DNA of 64,000 bases, taken from Lentzea albida. GTDB taxonomy: Bacteria; Actinomycetota; Actinomycetes; Mycobacteriales; Pseudonocardiaceae. The notes below the pieces were generated by a model. It was not told the origin of the DNA, searched no databases, and saw nothing but the letters and a program-made list of their open reading frames with translations. Position 1 is the stretch's first letter, and every line of letters begins with the position of its first letter. Of the stretch, positions 1 to 7,698 are shown in pieces. Position numbers and translations under genes: made by a program. The stretch is from NCBI RefSeq assembly GCF_900111005.1, contig NZ_FOFV01000005.1, forward strand, positions 186,001-250,000, written 5' to 3'.

Positions 1-234
1 GACGCGCGCCGCCGCGGCCAGCGTCTCCCGCGCCGCGGCCAGCACCCGTTCCCCCGCGGCCGTGAGCCGCACCGTGCGCGAGGTGCGCTCCAGCAACCGC
101 ACGCCCAGCTCCCGTTCGAGACGGGCGACCTGCTGGCTCACGGCCGGCTGCACGATTCGCAGGCGTTCGGCGGCGCGCCCGAAGTGGAGCTCCTCCGCGA
201 CCGCGACGAAGTACTGCAAGGCCCTCAGTTCCAC
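1..234 (-). CDS. LysR-family transcriptional regulator (N-terminal part, cut by window edge)
   Basis: The gene runs leftward off the window, so only about 78 residues are visible. They are the winged helix-turn-helix of a LysR regulator: [20 protein letters not shown], then AAERL, QPAVSQQVARLERELGVRLL and LTAAGE, as usual for the family. The start is GTG at 234; the ATG at 244 is out of frame. It is divergent from the oxidoreductase at 345, the normal layout for a LysR protein and its target. Fifty bases of this gene (164-213) match the other LysR gene of the window (45975-46024) with one mismatch, so the two are paralogues. The ligand-binding half is outside the window, so no ligand can be proposed. 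Confidence 0.9.
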   Translation of the reverse strand, partial: MELRALQYFVAVAEELHFGRAAERLRIVQPAVSQQVARLERELGVRLLERTSRTVRLTAAGERVLAAARETLAAAARV

Positions 235-247
235 CCGTCCACATCTA

Positions 248-260
248 TCACGACTTGTGA
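248..260. promoter_or_regulatory. LysR-type operator (T-N11-A) in the divergent promoter
   Basis: The 15 bases 247-261 form a perfect interrupted palindrome, atcac-gactt-gtgat, containing the T-N11-A pattern typical of LysR binding sites. It lies 14 bases upstream of the LysR GTG and about 85 bases upstream of the oxidoreductase start, so it could serve both autoregulation and activation of the neighbour. Confidence 0.5.
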
Positions 261-344
261 TCGCTGCACGTCGGAGTTGGTCGTTGATGGCGTGCGGCGG
301 CCGGGATGGGATGGCGGTGAGCCACAGGAAACGGAGACTTCGCA

Positions 345-1082
345 GTGAACACACCCGTTCTCGGCATCATCGGCACCGGCATGGTGGGCGCGGGCTTCGC
401 CCGGCTCGCCACCGACGCCGGCCTCGACGTCGTGCTCGGCAACTCGCGCGGCCCGCAGTCGCTGACCGGCCTGGTCGCGGCGCTCGGCCGGCACGCGCGT
501 GCCGCCACCCCGGCCGAGACCGCGCGGGCCGCCGACATCGTCGTCGTGGCAGTTCCTCTTGCCGCACATGAGGAACTGCCGCGCGCCGAGCTCGCCGGCA
601 AGGTCGTGGTCGACCCGACCAACTACGTGCCCACGCTGCAGTGGCGCTCCCCCGAGCTGGACTCCGACGAGCTGACGTCCAGCGAGCTCGTGCAGCGCCA
701 CCTCGCCGAGTCCGCCGTCGTGAAGGCGCTGCACAACATCGGTCCGCGCCACCTGCTGGACCTGCACCGCCCGGCGGGCGCACCGGACCGCACGGCGTTG
801 CCGGTGCACGGGGACGACGAGGCCGCGAAGAAGGCGGTGGCCGACCTGTTCGACGTGCTCGGGTTCGACACCGTGGACCTCGGCCCGCTGTCCGGGAGCT
901 GGCGCAGCGAGCCGAACACCCCGCTCTACGCGTTCCCGTACGTCGGCGAGCCGCCCTCCGGTCTGTCCGTGCCCGAACTGGTCGCGTGGGTGCAGAACGC
1001 GCAGGGTGTCACCGTGCCCGCCGCGCGCGTCAGCGAGCTCGCCGCGGCGGCCGTGCGCGGGCCCGCCGGGTTCCGGTTTTAG
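345..1082 (+). CDS. NADPH-dependent F420 reductase-like oxidoreductase
   Basis: A 245-residue protein with an N-terminal Rossmann fold: GIIGTGMVGAGFARLA is the dinucleotide-binding loop, followed by VVLGNSRGP, where F420:NADP oxidoreductases and their relatives bind the NADP phosphate, and by VVVAVPLAAHEELP and VVVDPTNYVP. Family members move hydride between NADP and F420 or act on other substrates; the actual substrate here is unknown. A purine-rich stretch (caggaaacgga) lies just before the ATG. The gene is divergent from a LysR gene and probably controlled by it. Its 3' end meets the convergent amidohydrolase gene across a long palindrome. Fold assignment is firm, substrate is not. Confidence 0.75.
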   Translation: MNTPVLGIIGTGMVGAGFARLATDAGLDVVLGNSRGPQSLTGLVAALGRHARAATPAETARAADIVVVAVPLAAHEELPRAELAGKVVVDPTNYVPTLQWRSPELDSDELTSSELVQRHLAESAVVKALHNIGPRHLLDLHRPAGAPDRTALPVHGDDEAAKKAVADLFDVLGFDTVDLGPLSGSWRSEPNTPLYAFPYVGEPPSGLSVPELVAWVQNAQGVTVPAARVSELAAAAVRGPAGFRF

Positions 1083-1086
1083 TGGA

Positions 1087-1235
1087 GTGGCTCAGAACGT
1101 TGCCGGTGTATTCGTGCTCAGACGGGTGTCTCGCGGTGCCGCCCCCACATCCTCGTACTGGTTGTACGGGGGTGTGGGGGCGGTGCCGCGAGGCGCCCCG
1201 CTGAGCGTGGGTACGCCGCCCACGTTCTGAGTCAC
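1087..1235. repeat. Large palindromic hairpin element (PAL1), likely bidirectional terminator
   Basis: Two 72-base arms (1087-1158 and 1164-1235) flank a 5-base loop and form one continuous hairpin between two convergent genes. About 15 of the 72 positions differ between the arms, and about 11 of these leave a G-U pair, so the fold is kept in RNA. The inner part (gcggtgccgcc followed by a pyrimidine-rich stretch ending gtac) resembles the inner part of a second element at 31524-31685. It fits either a transcription-stop structure for both genes or a dispersed palindromic repeat family. Confidence 0.8.
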
Positions 1236-1239
1236 ACCA

Positions 1240-2196
1240 CTAGATGCCGAACAACGCCGACGCGTTGCCGGACTTGAACTTCTCCCGGTCGGCGTCCGAC
1301 TCGAACTCGTCGAGGAAGGCGCTGATCCGCTCCCGCGAGGGGTGCTGGAACGGGTAGTCGGTGGAGAAGATCAGCCGGTCGGCGGTGGTCACCGACAGGG
1401 CGTGCCGCAGCAGTGCGGGGTTGAGCATGCCGGAGGTCGTGATGTGGAAGTTCGACCTCAGGTAGTCCGACACCGACCGCTCCAAGCCTGCGACGCGGGC
1501 GAGGCTGTCCGCGCGGTCGAGCCAGAACAGCAGCACCTCACCCCAGTGGCCGAGCACGACCTGGAGGCCGGGGTGGCGGTCGAACGTGCCGCGCAGGACC
1601 AACCGCAGCGCGGCGAGCCCGGCGTCGACGTGCCAGCCCCAGCCGAACGTCGCGAGGGCCAGGTCGGTCATCGGGTCGAAGCCGCGGTAGGAGGCGTCGC
1701 GCAGGGCGTCCGACGGCAGCTGCGGGTGCAGGAAAACGGGCTGCCGCAACGCTTCCGCGGCGGCGAAGAAGCCGTCGTACACGGGGTCGTCGAGCAGGAG
1801 GTCGCCCGAGCGGCCGTAGACCATGGTGCCCACGTGACCGAGGTCGGCGGCGCGCCTGAGCTCGTCGGCGACCTCGTGCGGCGCCGACATCGGCAACGTC
1901 GACAGCGCGCGGAACCTCGCCGGGTGGCGGGTCACGGCCTGCGCGGCGACGTCGTTCGCGAGGCGGCTGAGCCGGACCGCGTCCCCGGCGGGCAACGCCT
2001 GCGTGCCCGGCGGGGTCTGCGCGAGCACCGCGAGGTCGATGCCCTGCTCGTCCATGGTGGCGATGCGGCCTTCACCGAGGTCCCGCAGGCGTTCCTGGTG
2101 GTCGCCGAGGTCGTTGAACGCGAGGCTGTCGTCGCGCCCCGCCAGCGCCGCGGTGAGCTCGGGCAGGACCCAGTGCTCCTCGATCCCGATCAGCAT
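1240..2196 (-). CDS. Amidohydrolase-2 family, 2,6-dihydroxybenzoate (gamma-resorcylate) decarboxylase-like
   Basis: 318 residues. It starts MLIGIEEHWVLPEL, where the EEH motif replaces the HxH of classic amidohydrolases and is typical of gamma-resorcylate and related aromatic acid decarboxylases. Further metal and active-site motifs are FLHPQLP, GHWGEVLLFWLDR and FSTDYPFQHPS. Such enzymes use a divalent metal to remove CO2 from hydroxybenzoates without redox cofactors. The ATG at 2196 follows gagggagaccacg. The gene lies 11 bases behind the Bcr/CflA exporter gene and should be co-transcribed with it, under the divergent MarR regulator. Role inferred: removal of phenolic acids. The substrate could also be a related carboxylate. 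Confidence 0.8.
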   Translation of the reverse strand: MLIGIEEHWVLPELTAALAGRDDSLAFNDLGDHQERLRDLGEGRIATMDEQGIDLAVLAQTPPGTQALPAGDAVRLSRLANDVAAQAVTRHPARFRALSTLPMSAPHEVADELRRAADLGHVGTMVYGRSGDLLLDDPVYDGFFAAAEALRQPVFLHPQLPSDALRDASYRGFDPMTDLALATFGWGWHVDAGLAALRLVLRGTFDRHPGLQVVLGHWGEVLLFWLDRADSLARVAGLERSVSDYLRSNFHITTSGMLNPALLRHALSVTTADRLIFSTDYPFQHPSRERISAFLDEFESDADREKFKSGNASALFGI

Positions 2197-2207
2197 CGTG
2201 GTCTCCC

Positions 2208-3431
2208 TCAGTTCGAGCCCGCGAGCGAACCGGCGGGCTCGGGAACGACGACATCGTTGTCCTGCTTCGTGATCAGCCGGGACGCGCAGACCGCGACGCC
2301 GGCGAGCACGGCGATGATGACCGCCATCGGCAGCGCGGAGTGCTCGCTGCCGACGCTCACGAGCGGCGAGACCGCCGCGCCGAGCCCGAACTGCGAGGCG
2401 CCCAGCACGGCCGATCCGGTGCCGGCCGCTCCGGGAACCGCGTCGAGGGCCAGCGCGGTGGCCGGGCCGAGGACGAACCCGAGCGACGCGACGGCGAAGA
2501 AGATCGGCACGATCAGCCAGGCGGCGCTGATCGGCAGCAGCGCGAGGACCAGCAGGACCACGGCCGCCGTGAACAACCAGGCGGTGCCGATCGCGAGGAT
2601 CCTGCGCGGCTGGCTCCGGCGCAGCAGCCGCGACGCGAGCGCGTTGCTCGTGACGAGCCCCAGCGCGTTGAACGCGAACAGCAGGCCGTAGCCGACCGGA
2701 CTCATGCCGATGACCACCTGGTACAGGAACGGCGACGCCGAGATGTAGGCCATCAGCACGGCGAACGAGAAGACGAACGTGGCCACGGCGGTGAGGTAGG
2801 CACGCCTGCCGAGCGCGCGGAAGCCGGTCGTCCTCCCGGCGCCGCGCCGTTCCCGCGGCAACGTCTCCGGCACGACGGTGGCCGAGCCCGCGAGCATCGC
2901 GACCGCCAGGCCGGCCAGGACCAGCAGCACGCCGCGCCACCCGATCCCGTCGACCACCAGGCTGCCGAGCAGCGGCGCGACCACCGGCGCCACCCCGCCC
3001 ACGATCATCATGAGGCTGAACGCCCGCGCGGCGGCACGCCCGGTGGCGAGGTCGGCGATGACGGCCCGGCCGATCACCATGCCGGCCGCCGCGGTCAGCC
3101 CCTGGACCAGCCGGGCGGCCAGCAGGACCTCGATCGTGGGCGCGAGGGCGGCGAGCACGCTGACGCCCACGAACACCGCCGAGCCCACGAGCAACGGCCC
3201 GCGCCGGCCCCACCGGTCCGAGACCGGGCCGAAGACGAGCTGCCCCGCGGCCAGGCCCAGCAGGAACATCGTGAGCGTGAGCTGGATGGCCGTGTCACTG
3301 GTCTCGAGCTCGGTGGCCATGCGCGGGAACGCGGGCAGGTAGAGGTCGATGCCGAACGGGGCGACGCTCGCCAGCAGCGCGAGCACGAGCAGCAGCGGCA
3401 CGGGGATGGTGCTGCGGGACGGCGCGTCCAC
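2208..3431 (-). CDS. Bcr/CflA-type MFS drug exporter
   Basis: 407 residues with about 12 membrane spans. The N-terminal part (APFGIDLYLPAFPRMATEL, then LTMFLLGLAAGQLVFGPVSD and RWGRRGPLL) is characteristic of the Bcr/CflA subfamily of drug:proton antiporters. I chose the GTG at 3431 because ggag precedes it and because the longer reading frame would run through the palindromic operator at 3448-3459. It is the first gene of a two-gene operon with the decarboxylase-like gene and is divergent from MarR. The natural substrate may be the aromatic acid handled by that enzyme, which is inference. Confidence 0.85.
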   Translation of the reverse strand: MDAPSRSTIPVPLLLVLALLASVAPFGIDLYLPAFPRMATELETSDTAIQLTLTMFLLGLAAGQLVFGPVSDRWGRRGPLLVGSAVFVGVSVLAALAPTIEVLLAARLVQGLTAAAGMVIGRAVIADLATGRAAARAFSLMMIVGGVAPVVAPLLGSLVVDGIGWRGVLLVLAGLAVAMLAGSATVVPETLPRERRGAGRTTGFRALGRRAYLTAVATFVFSFAVLMAYISASPFLYQVVIGMSPVGYGLLFAFNALGLVTSNALASRLLRRSQPRRILAIGTAWLFTAAVVLLVLALLPISAAWLIVPIFFAVASLGFVLGPATALALDAVPGAAGTGSAVLGASQFGLGAAVSPLVSVGSEHSALPMAVIIAVLAGVAVCASRLITKQDNDVVVPEPAGSLAGSN

Positions 3432-3447
3432 CGCATCTCCTATCGGG

Positions 3448-3459
3448 TGATAGCTATCA
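3448..3459. promoter_or_regulatory. Probable MarR operator
   Basis: A perfect 12-base palindrome, tgatagctatca, lies between the divergent MarR gene (3486) and exporter gene (3431). It is the only AT-rich palindrome in the gap, so it is the natural binding site for the MarR dimer to repress both promoters. Confidence 0.6.
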
Positions 3460-3485
3460 TCTGACAGGAAAAGTACCATGGTCGC

Positions 3486-3962
3486 GTGGACGAGGCCCAG
3501 AAGTCGCGGTTGTTCGAGCTAGCCGACCTCATCGCGGCGGTCGGCCGCCAGATCCACGCCTCCAAGGAGGGCATGACCACGGAGTCGTGGACGGCCCTCG
3601 ACATCGCCGTGATGCGGTACATCGACCGCAACCCCGGCACCTCGGCCCGCGCCGCCGCCGACGCCACGCAGCAGATCTCCAGCAACTTCAGCCGAGCGCT
3701 GCGAGGCTTGGAGCGCAAGGGTTTCGTGCACCGCGAGACCGACCAGGAGGACGCCCGCCGCGTCCGCCTCTACCCCACAGCCCGCGCCCAGGAGAACCTG
3801 CGCCGGCTGCACGACCTGTGGAGCGACCTGCTCGACGGCGTGGTGTCCGACCAGGACGAGGTCGACGCGACGATCGCGACGCTGCGGCGCATGGAGGCGG
3901 GGCTCGCCGAGAAGGCGCGGAAGTGGCGCGACTCACCCGAACCCGCACCGCGAAAGGCTTGA
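3486..3962 (+). CDS. MarR-family regulator
   Basis: 158 residues with a winged helix-turn-helix: MRYIDRNPGTSARAAADATQ, then SNFSRALRGLERKGFVHRE and the wing DQEDARRVRLYPT, which carries the DxRxxx signature of MarR proteins. The GTG at 3486 lacks a strong ribosome site; aggaaaag lies about 13 bases upstream. MarR proteins usually bind small phenolic ligands and release the operator. The neighbouring exporter and hydroxybenzoate-decarboxylase-like enzyme fit a phenolic-acid response, but the ligand is not shown by the sequence. Confidence 0.85.
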   Translation: MDEAQKSRLFELADLIAAVGRQIHASKEGMTTESWTALDIAVMRYIDRNPGTSARAAADATQQISSNFSRALRGLERKGFVHRETDQEDARRVRLYPTARAQENLRRLHDLWSDLLDGVVSDQDEVDATIATLRRMEAGLAEKARKWRDSPEPAPRKA

Positions 3963-3996
3963 ATCTGACGTTGGTGTCAAATTCTAGCTTGGAGGA

Positions 3997-4974
3997 ATGA
4001 GACTTCTGCTCGTCCTCGTGACCGCCCTGCTGGCCCTCTCGACGTCGGTCGCCTCCGCCTCGACAGACCCCTACGCCCCCGTGAACCGCCCCGGCCCGCG
4101 GCTCTCCGTGCCGATCGCCCAACTCGAAGCCGCCGTGAAGTGCACACCGTCGGCGTACGGCTCACGCCGCGAGGTCGCCCTCTTCGTCCCGGGCACCGGC
4201 GTCGAGCCCGACGAGGCGTTCTCCTGGAACTGGTTCCGCGCCCTCGACGCGATCGGCCACCCCTACTGCTCGGTCGCGCTGCCCGCGAGCTCGGTCGGCG
4301 ACGTCCAGGTGTCCGCCGAGTACGTGGTGCACGCCATCAGGCACACCCGCGCGATCAGCCGCGGCAAGATCGCCGTGATCGGCCACAGCCAGGGCGGCGT
4401 CAGCTCGAGGTTCGCGCTGCGGTTCTGGCCGGACACCCGCGCGATGGTCGCCGACCACGTCGGACTCGCCGCCGTCAACCACGGCAGCGACCAGAACGAC
4501 GCCCTGTACCCCAACGGCAACGGCCCCGCCTTCGCCCTGCAGCTGAAGAGGTCGGCGAAGTTCGTCGAGGCGGTGAACTCCCGGCAGGAGACCTTCCCCG
4601 GCATCGCCTACACGTCGCTGTCCACCGTCCACGACCAGTTCGTCACCCCCGCCGGCACGACAGACCTGCGCGGCGCCACCAACATCTCGCTCCAGGACGT
4701 CTGCCCGGAGAACAAGAGCGACCACATCACCATCGGCACCAGCGACAACCTCGCGTTCGCCCTCACCATGAACGCCATCACCCGCCGCGGCCCGGCCACC
4801 CCGGCGGACCTCCCGGCCTCCGTCTGCGGCCAGGACCTCATGCCCGGCGCCGACCCGACCACCGTCACCGCCGACCTGACCGCGTTCCTCGAGACCGCCA
4901 TGGACCGCATCGCCGCAGCCCCGGTCTCGGTGGCGGAACCCGCGCTGAAGCCGCACGTGTTCGCCCGCGGCTAG
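3997..4974 (+). CDS. Secreted alpha/beta-hydrolase, CalB-like lipase
   Basis: 325 residues. A signal peptide (MRLLLVLVTALLALSTSVAS, cut near ASA) is followed by an alpha/beta-hydrolase. VALFVPGTGVEPDEAFSWNW resembles the oxyanion region of Candida antarctica lipase B relatives, and IGHSQGG holds the nucleophile Ser. The acid is probably Asp in STVHDQFV and the histidine is in KSDHITIG. CVxG and C-terminal Cys residues suggest disulfides. A perfect ggagg sits just before the ATG. Role: extracellular esterase or lipase. The MerR gene follows on the same strand 29 bases later; a functional link is not evident. Confidence 0.85.
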   Translation: MRLLLVLVTALLALSTSVASASTDPYAPVNRPGPRLSVPIAQLEAAVKCTPSAYGSRREVALFVPGTGVEPDEAFSWNWFRALDAIGHPYCSVALPASSVGDVQVSAEYVVHAIRHTRAISRGKIAVIGHSQGGVSSRFALRFWPDTRAMVADHVGLAAVNHGSDQNDALYPNGNGPAFALQLKRSAKFVEAVNSRQETFPGIAYTSLSTVHDQFVTPAGTTDLRGATNISLQDVCPENKSDHITIGTSDNLAFALTMNAITRRGPATPADLPASVCGQDLMPGADPTTVTADLTAFLETAMDRIAAAPVSVAEPALKPHVFARG

Positions 4975-5003
4975 TCTCGGAGGTCGACGATTCGGGGGCG
5001 AGC

Positions 5004-5372
5004 ATGCGCATCGGTGACCTGTCGGCACGCACCGGGGCCAGCACCCGTGCCCTGCGGTACTACGAGGACCAGGGCCTGCTGACCAGCACCCGCAGCGCGG
5101 GCGGCCACCGCCGCTACACCGAGGCGGACGTCGACCGCGTGCGGTACCTGCAACGGCTCTACCTCGCGGGGCTGAGCAGCCAGACGATCCTCACCCTGCT
5201 CCCCTGGTGCCTGAGCACCCCCACGCCCGACAACACCGACGCCGCGTTCGCGCGCATGAGCGAGGAACGGGAGAAGCTCGACGCGCACATCGCCGAGCTC
5301 TCCCGCACCCGCGACTCGCTGGACGAACTGATCGCCGGCAACCGCGCGTTCCGCGAGTCGCACGCCTGGTGA
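5004..5372 (+). CDS. MerR-family regulator
   Basis: 122 residues. It begins MRIGDLSARTGASTRALRYY followed by EDQGLL and GGHRRYTEADVDRVRYLQRL, the full MerR winged helix. A coiled-coil dimerisation helix follows (MSEEREKLDAHIAELSRTRDS). There is no metal-binding Cys cluster, only one Cys in LLPWCLSTP, so it belongs with the small redox- or drug-responsive MerR proteins rather than heavy-metal sensors. The ATG at 5004 is chosen because the protein aligns with the family from its first residue. Its target is unknown; the lipase upstream and the YjbR-like gene downstream are candidates. Confidence 0.85.
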   Translation: MRIGDLSARTGASTRALRYYEDQGLLTSTRSAGGHRRYTEADVDRVRYLQRLYLAGLSSQTILTLLPWCLSTPTPDNTDAAFARMSEEREKLDAHIAELSRTRDSLDELIAGNRAFRESHAW

Positions 5373-5396
5373 GCCGACAGCCGACCGTCGTACCGC

Positions 5397-5795
5397 TCAG
5401 CCGACGAGCTTCGCCAGCTTCGCCGGGGCCAGCTTGCGGTAGCTCTCGGCCAGCAACTCCCCCACCTCCACCCAGTCGACGCCGGCCAGCACCTTCATGC
5501 CGACCACGTCGTGGCCCCACGCGGCCCGGAAGAACGGCTCGCCACTGACCAGGGCCTCCAGCTCCTCGGGCTGGGCGCGGAAGGTCATGATCACCGTGGG
5601 CTCGGTGAGCTCGGCCGCGCGGCTGTAGGCGCCGTCCTGGCCGGGGTGGGCCGTGAAGACGTGCACGAAGGTGCGGGCGCGGATCCGCCAGCGCGTGCCG
5701 ACCCACGCCGGTTCCTCCCGGCTTTCCGGGAGGCCGGCGCAGATCTTGCGGAGCTCGCTCAGCACCTCGTCGGGCACGTCGGCGCGATCGGACAT
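5397..5795 (-). CDS. MmcQ/YjbR-family protein
   Basis: 132 residues. The fold resembles the CyaY-like MmcQ/YjbR family: an N-terminal helix with LRKICAGLPESREEPAWVGTRWRIRART is followed by strands with TVIMTFRAQPEELEALVSGE and a helix pair with WVEVGELLAESYRKLAPAKL at the end. These proteins are often called DNA-binding, but their role is not established. The gene is convergent with merR (25 bases between stops) and divergent from the CHAP gene. Confidence 0.75.
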   Translation of the reverse strand: MSDRADVPDEVLSELRKICAGLPESREEPAWVGTRWRIRARTFVHVFTAHPGQDGAYSRAAELTEPTVIMTFRAQPEELEALVSGEPFFRAAWGHDVVGMKVLAGVDWVEVGELLAESYRKLAPAKLAKLVG

Positions 5796-5950
5796 GGCAC
5801 TCCCCTGGTCAGCCGTGGACCGTTCGCGCCCCCAGCACGATCACACGAACCGCCCAGCGGAAAATCCTATGCGAGCGTGGAAAAAGGACAACTTCGGGTC
5901 AGGTCTTTTCTTGACGTCACAACGCTTTACCGCGCTGCGACACCACAGGC

Positions 5951-7567
5951 ATGGTCCAACAACGCAGACGTTTCGCTCTCTTAGCAGGGTTGTTCGCCCT
6001 CATCGCCGGGCTGCTGTGGCCGACACCGGCACAGGCGCTGGGAAACGACTACCCGTGGCCCAACGCGAACATGAACCAACTGTCACCGCTCCGGTTCTAC
6101 TACAGGAACTGCACCGACTACGCCGCCTGGACGCTCAACGTCCAACTCGGTGGCTCCACGAGCAACATCCGCTTCGACTGGGGAAGCATCCAGGCGAACA
6201 ACAGCGGGCACGCCCGCGACTGGCGGCAGGGCGCCCTCAACCGCGGCAAGCCCGTCAACGACACCCCGGCACGCGGCGCCGTCGCGTGGTGGGGCGCGAG
6301 CCAGGGCGGCGGGTTCGGGCACGTCGCCATCGTCGCCGAGGTGCTCAACGGCGGCAGCAGCGTCGTCGTCCACGAGTACAACCGAGCCAACACGGGTGTC
6401 TTCGGCACCCGCACGCTGAGCCGCTCGGCGGGCTGGCCCGAGGCGTTCCTGCACATCGCAGACATACCGGAACCACAGCCACAGCCCTCCTCGCGCCGCA
6501 GCAGCACGAACGTCGTCTTCGGTCCCAGCGGCTTCCTGGAGGTGTACGGCCGCAGCCCTGCCAACGATCTCGTGCACAAGTGGTACGTCCCCGGCACGGG
6601 CTGGCAACCGTCCCCGTACGGCGACTTCGAGCACCTCGGCACCGGCCTCGGCGGCGAACCGACCGCGATCCGCCGCCCCAGTGGCGTCCTGGACGTGTTC
6701 GCCCGCGGCACCAACGGCGACCTCCTGCACAAGTGGCTGGCCCCCGGCGCGGGATGGGGCCCGTCCCCGTACGGCGACTTCGAGCGCCTGGGCACCGGCC
6801 TCGCCGGCGATCCAATCGCGATCGTCCGCCCCAACGGTCTTCTGGACGTGTTCGCCCGCGGCACCAACGGCGACCTTCTGCACAAGTGGCTGACTCCAGA
6901 CGCCGGCTGGCAACCTTCGCCGTTCGGCGACTTCGAACGGCTCGGCACCGGCCTGGGCGGTGATCCGGTCGCGGTCGTGCAGGCCAACGGCCAGTTGGAC
7001 GTCTTCGCCCGAGGCACCAACGGAGACCTGCTGCACAAGTGGGCCACCCCCACCTCGGGCTGGCAGCCCTCACCGTTCGGCGACTTCGAACGACTCGGCA
7101 CCGGCCTCGCGAGCGACGTCGCCGCGATACCGCTGGCGAACGGCCAGCTGCACGTCTTCGGCCGCGGCCCGACGGGCGACCTCATGCACAAGTGGACGTC
7201 GAGCACCGGCTGGCAGCCATCACCGTTCGGTGACTTCGAACGGCTCGGCGGCGGCCTCGCGAGCGAGCCGGTGGTGCTCCAGCAGGCCAACGGCCAGCTC
7301 GACGTGTTCGGCCGCGGCAACACGAACGAGCTCTGGCACAAGTGGCTGAGCCTCAACTCGGGCTGGCAGCCGTCGCCGTTCGGGGAGGCAGAACGGCTCG
7401 GCACCGGTCTCGCCGCCGAGCCGTCGCTGATCCAGCAGCCGAACGGCCAGCTCGACGTGTTCGGTCAAGGCACCGGAGGCGACCTCGTGCACAAGTGGGC
7501 ACCGCCTGGAGCAGGATGGCAGCCATCTCCGTTCGGCGACTTCGAACACCTCGGCGCCGGATTCTGA
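5951..7567 (+). CDS. Secreted CHAP-domain peptidase/amidase with seven-repeat beta-propeller
   Basis: 538 residues. A signal peptide (RRRFALLAGLFALIAG, cut after AQA) leads into a CHAP domain with the catalytic Cys in YYRNCTDYAAW and His in GFGHVAIVAEV; such domains cut peptidoglycan peptides or amide bonds. From about residue 183 to the end come seven repeats of about 51 residues, each with the pattern (N)GxLDVFxRGxxGDLxHKW, a GW-turn, then PSPFGDFERLGxGL. This is the pattern of PLL-like beta-propeller lectins, and seven repeats would close a seven-bladed propeller. It probably binds a glycan and brings the CHAP enzyme to a cell wall, either its own or a competitor's. The intergenic stretch before it (5796-5950) holds no clear promoter motif I can name. 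Confidence 0.85.
   Translation: MVQQRRRFALLAGLFALIAGLLWPTPAQALGNDYPWPNANMNQLSPLRFYYRNCTDYAAWTLNVQLGGSTSNIRFDWGSIQANNSGHARDWRQGALNRGKPVNDTPARGAVAWWGASQGGGFGHVAIVAEVLNGGSSVVVHEYNRANTGVFGTRTLSRSAGWPEAFLHIADIPEPQPQPSSRRSSTNVVFGPSGFLEVYGRSPANDLVHKWYVPGTGWQPSPYGDFEHLGTGLGGEPTAIRRPSGVLDVFARGTNGDLLHKWLAPGAGWGPSPYGDFERLGTGLAGDPIAIVRPNGLLDVFARGTNGDLLHKWLTPDAGWQPSPFGDFERLGTGLGGDPVAVVQANGQLDVFARGTNGDLLHKWATPTSGWQPSPFGDFERLGTGLASDVAAIPLANGQLHVFGRGPTGDLMHKWTSSTGWQPSPFGDFERLGGGLASEPVVLQQANGQLDVFGRGNTNELWHKWLSLNSGWQPSPFGEAERLGTGLAAEPSLIQQPNGQLDVFGQGTGGDLVHKWAPPGAGWQPSPFGDFEHLGAGF
6497..7564 (+). repeat. Seven tandem coding repeats of about 153 bases
   Basis: The propeller region is built from seven tandem units of 150-153 bases with strongly conserved DNA around the codons for HKW and PSPFGDFE. 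The third and fourth units are most alike; the first and the sixth are the most diverged. This suggests growth by duplication and later drift. Confidence 0.8.
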
Positions 7568-7618
7568 CCGAATTCTCCCCAGGGCCGTCCGCAGCGCTGA
7601 CCAGCACACCGGGCAACA

Positions 7619-7656
7619 GTGAGGCGGGGTTCCGCAGCCACCGAACCCCGCCTCAC
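7619..7656. terminator. Bidirectional terminator hairpin
   Basis: A perfect 14-base stem (gtgaggcggggttc and its complement) with a 10-base loop lies between the convergent CHAP and parC genes. There is no long T-run on either side, as is common in high-GC actinobacteria. Confidence 0.7.
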
Positions 7657-7698
7657 CGCACCGAATTCGCCGCGAACGGCGAGACCACCCGTACTCAC

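Noticed and set aside
1006-1230. Small open frame across PAL1
   Set aside because: It runs through the palindrome arms and the end of another gene, with no start signal.
2197-3213. Upstream extension of the amidohydrolase frame to 657 residues
   Set aside because: The extra N-terminal part is an out-of-frame reading of the MFS exporter gene; the ATG at 2196 has a ribosome site and starts the family motif.
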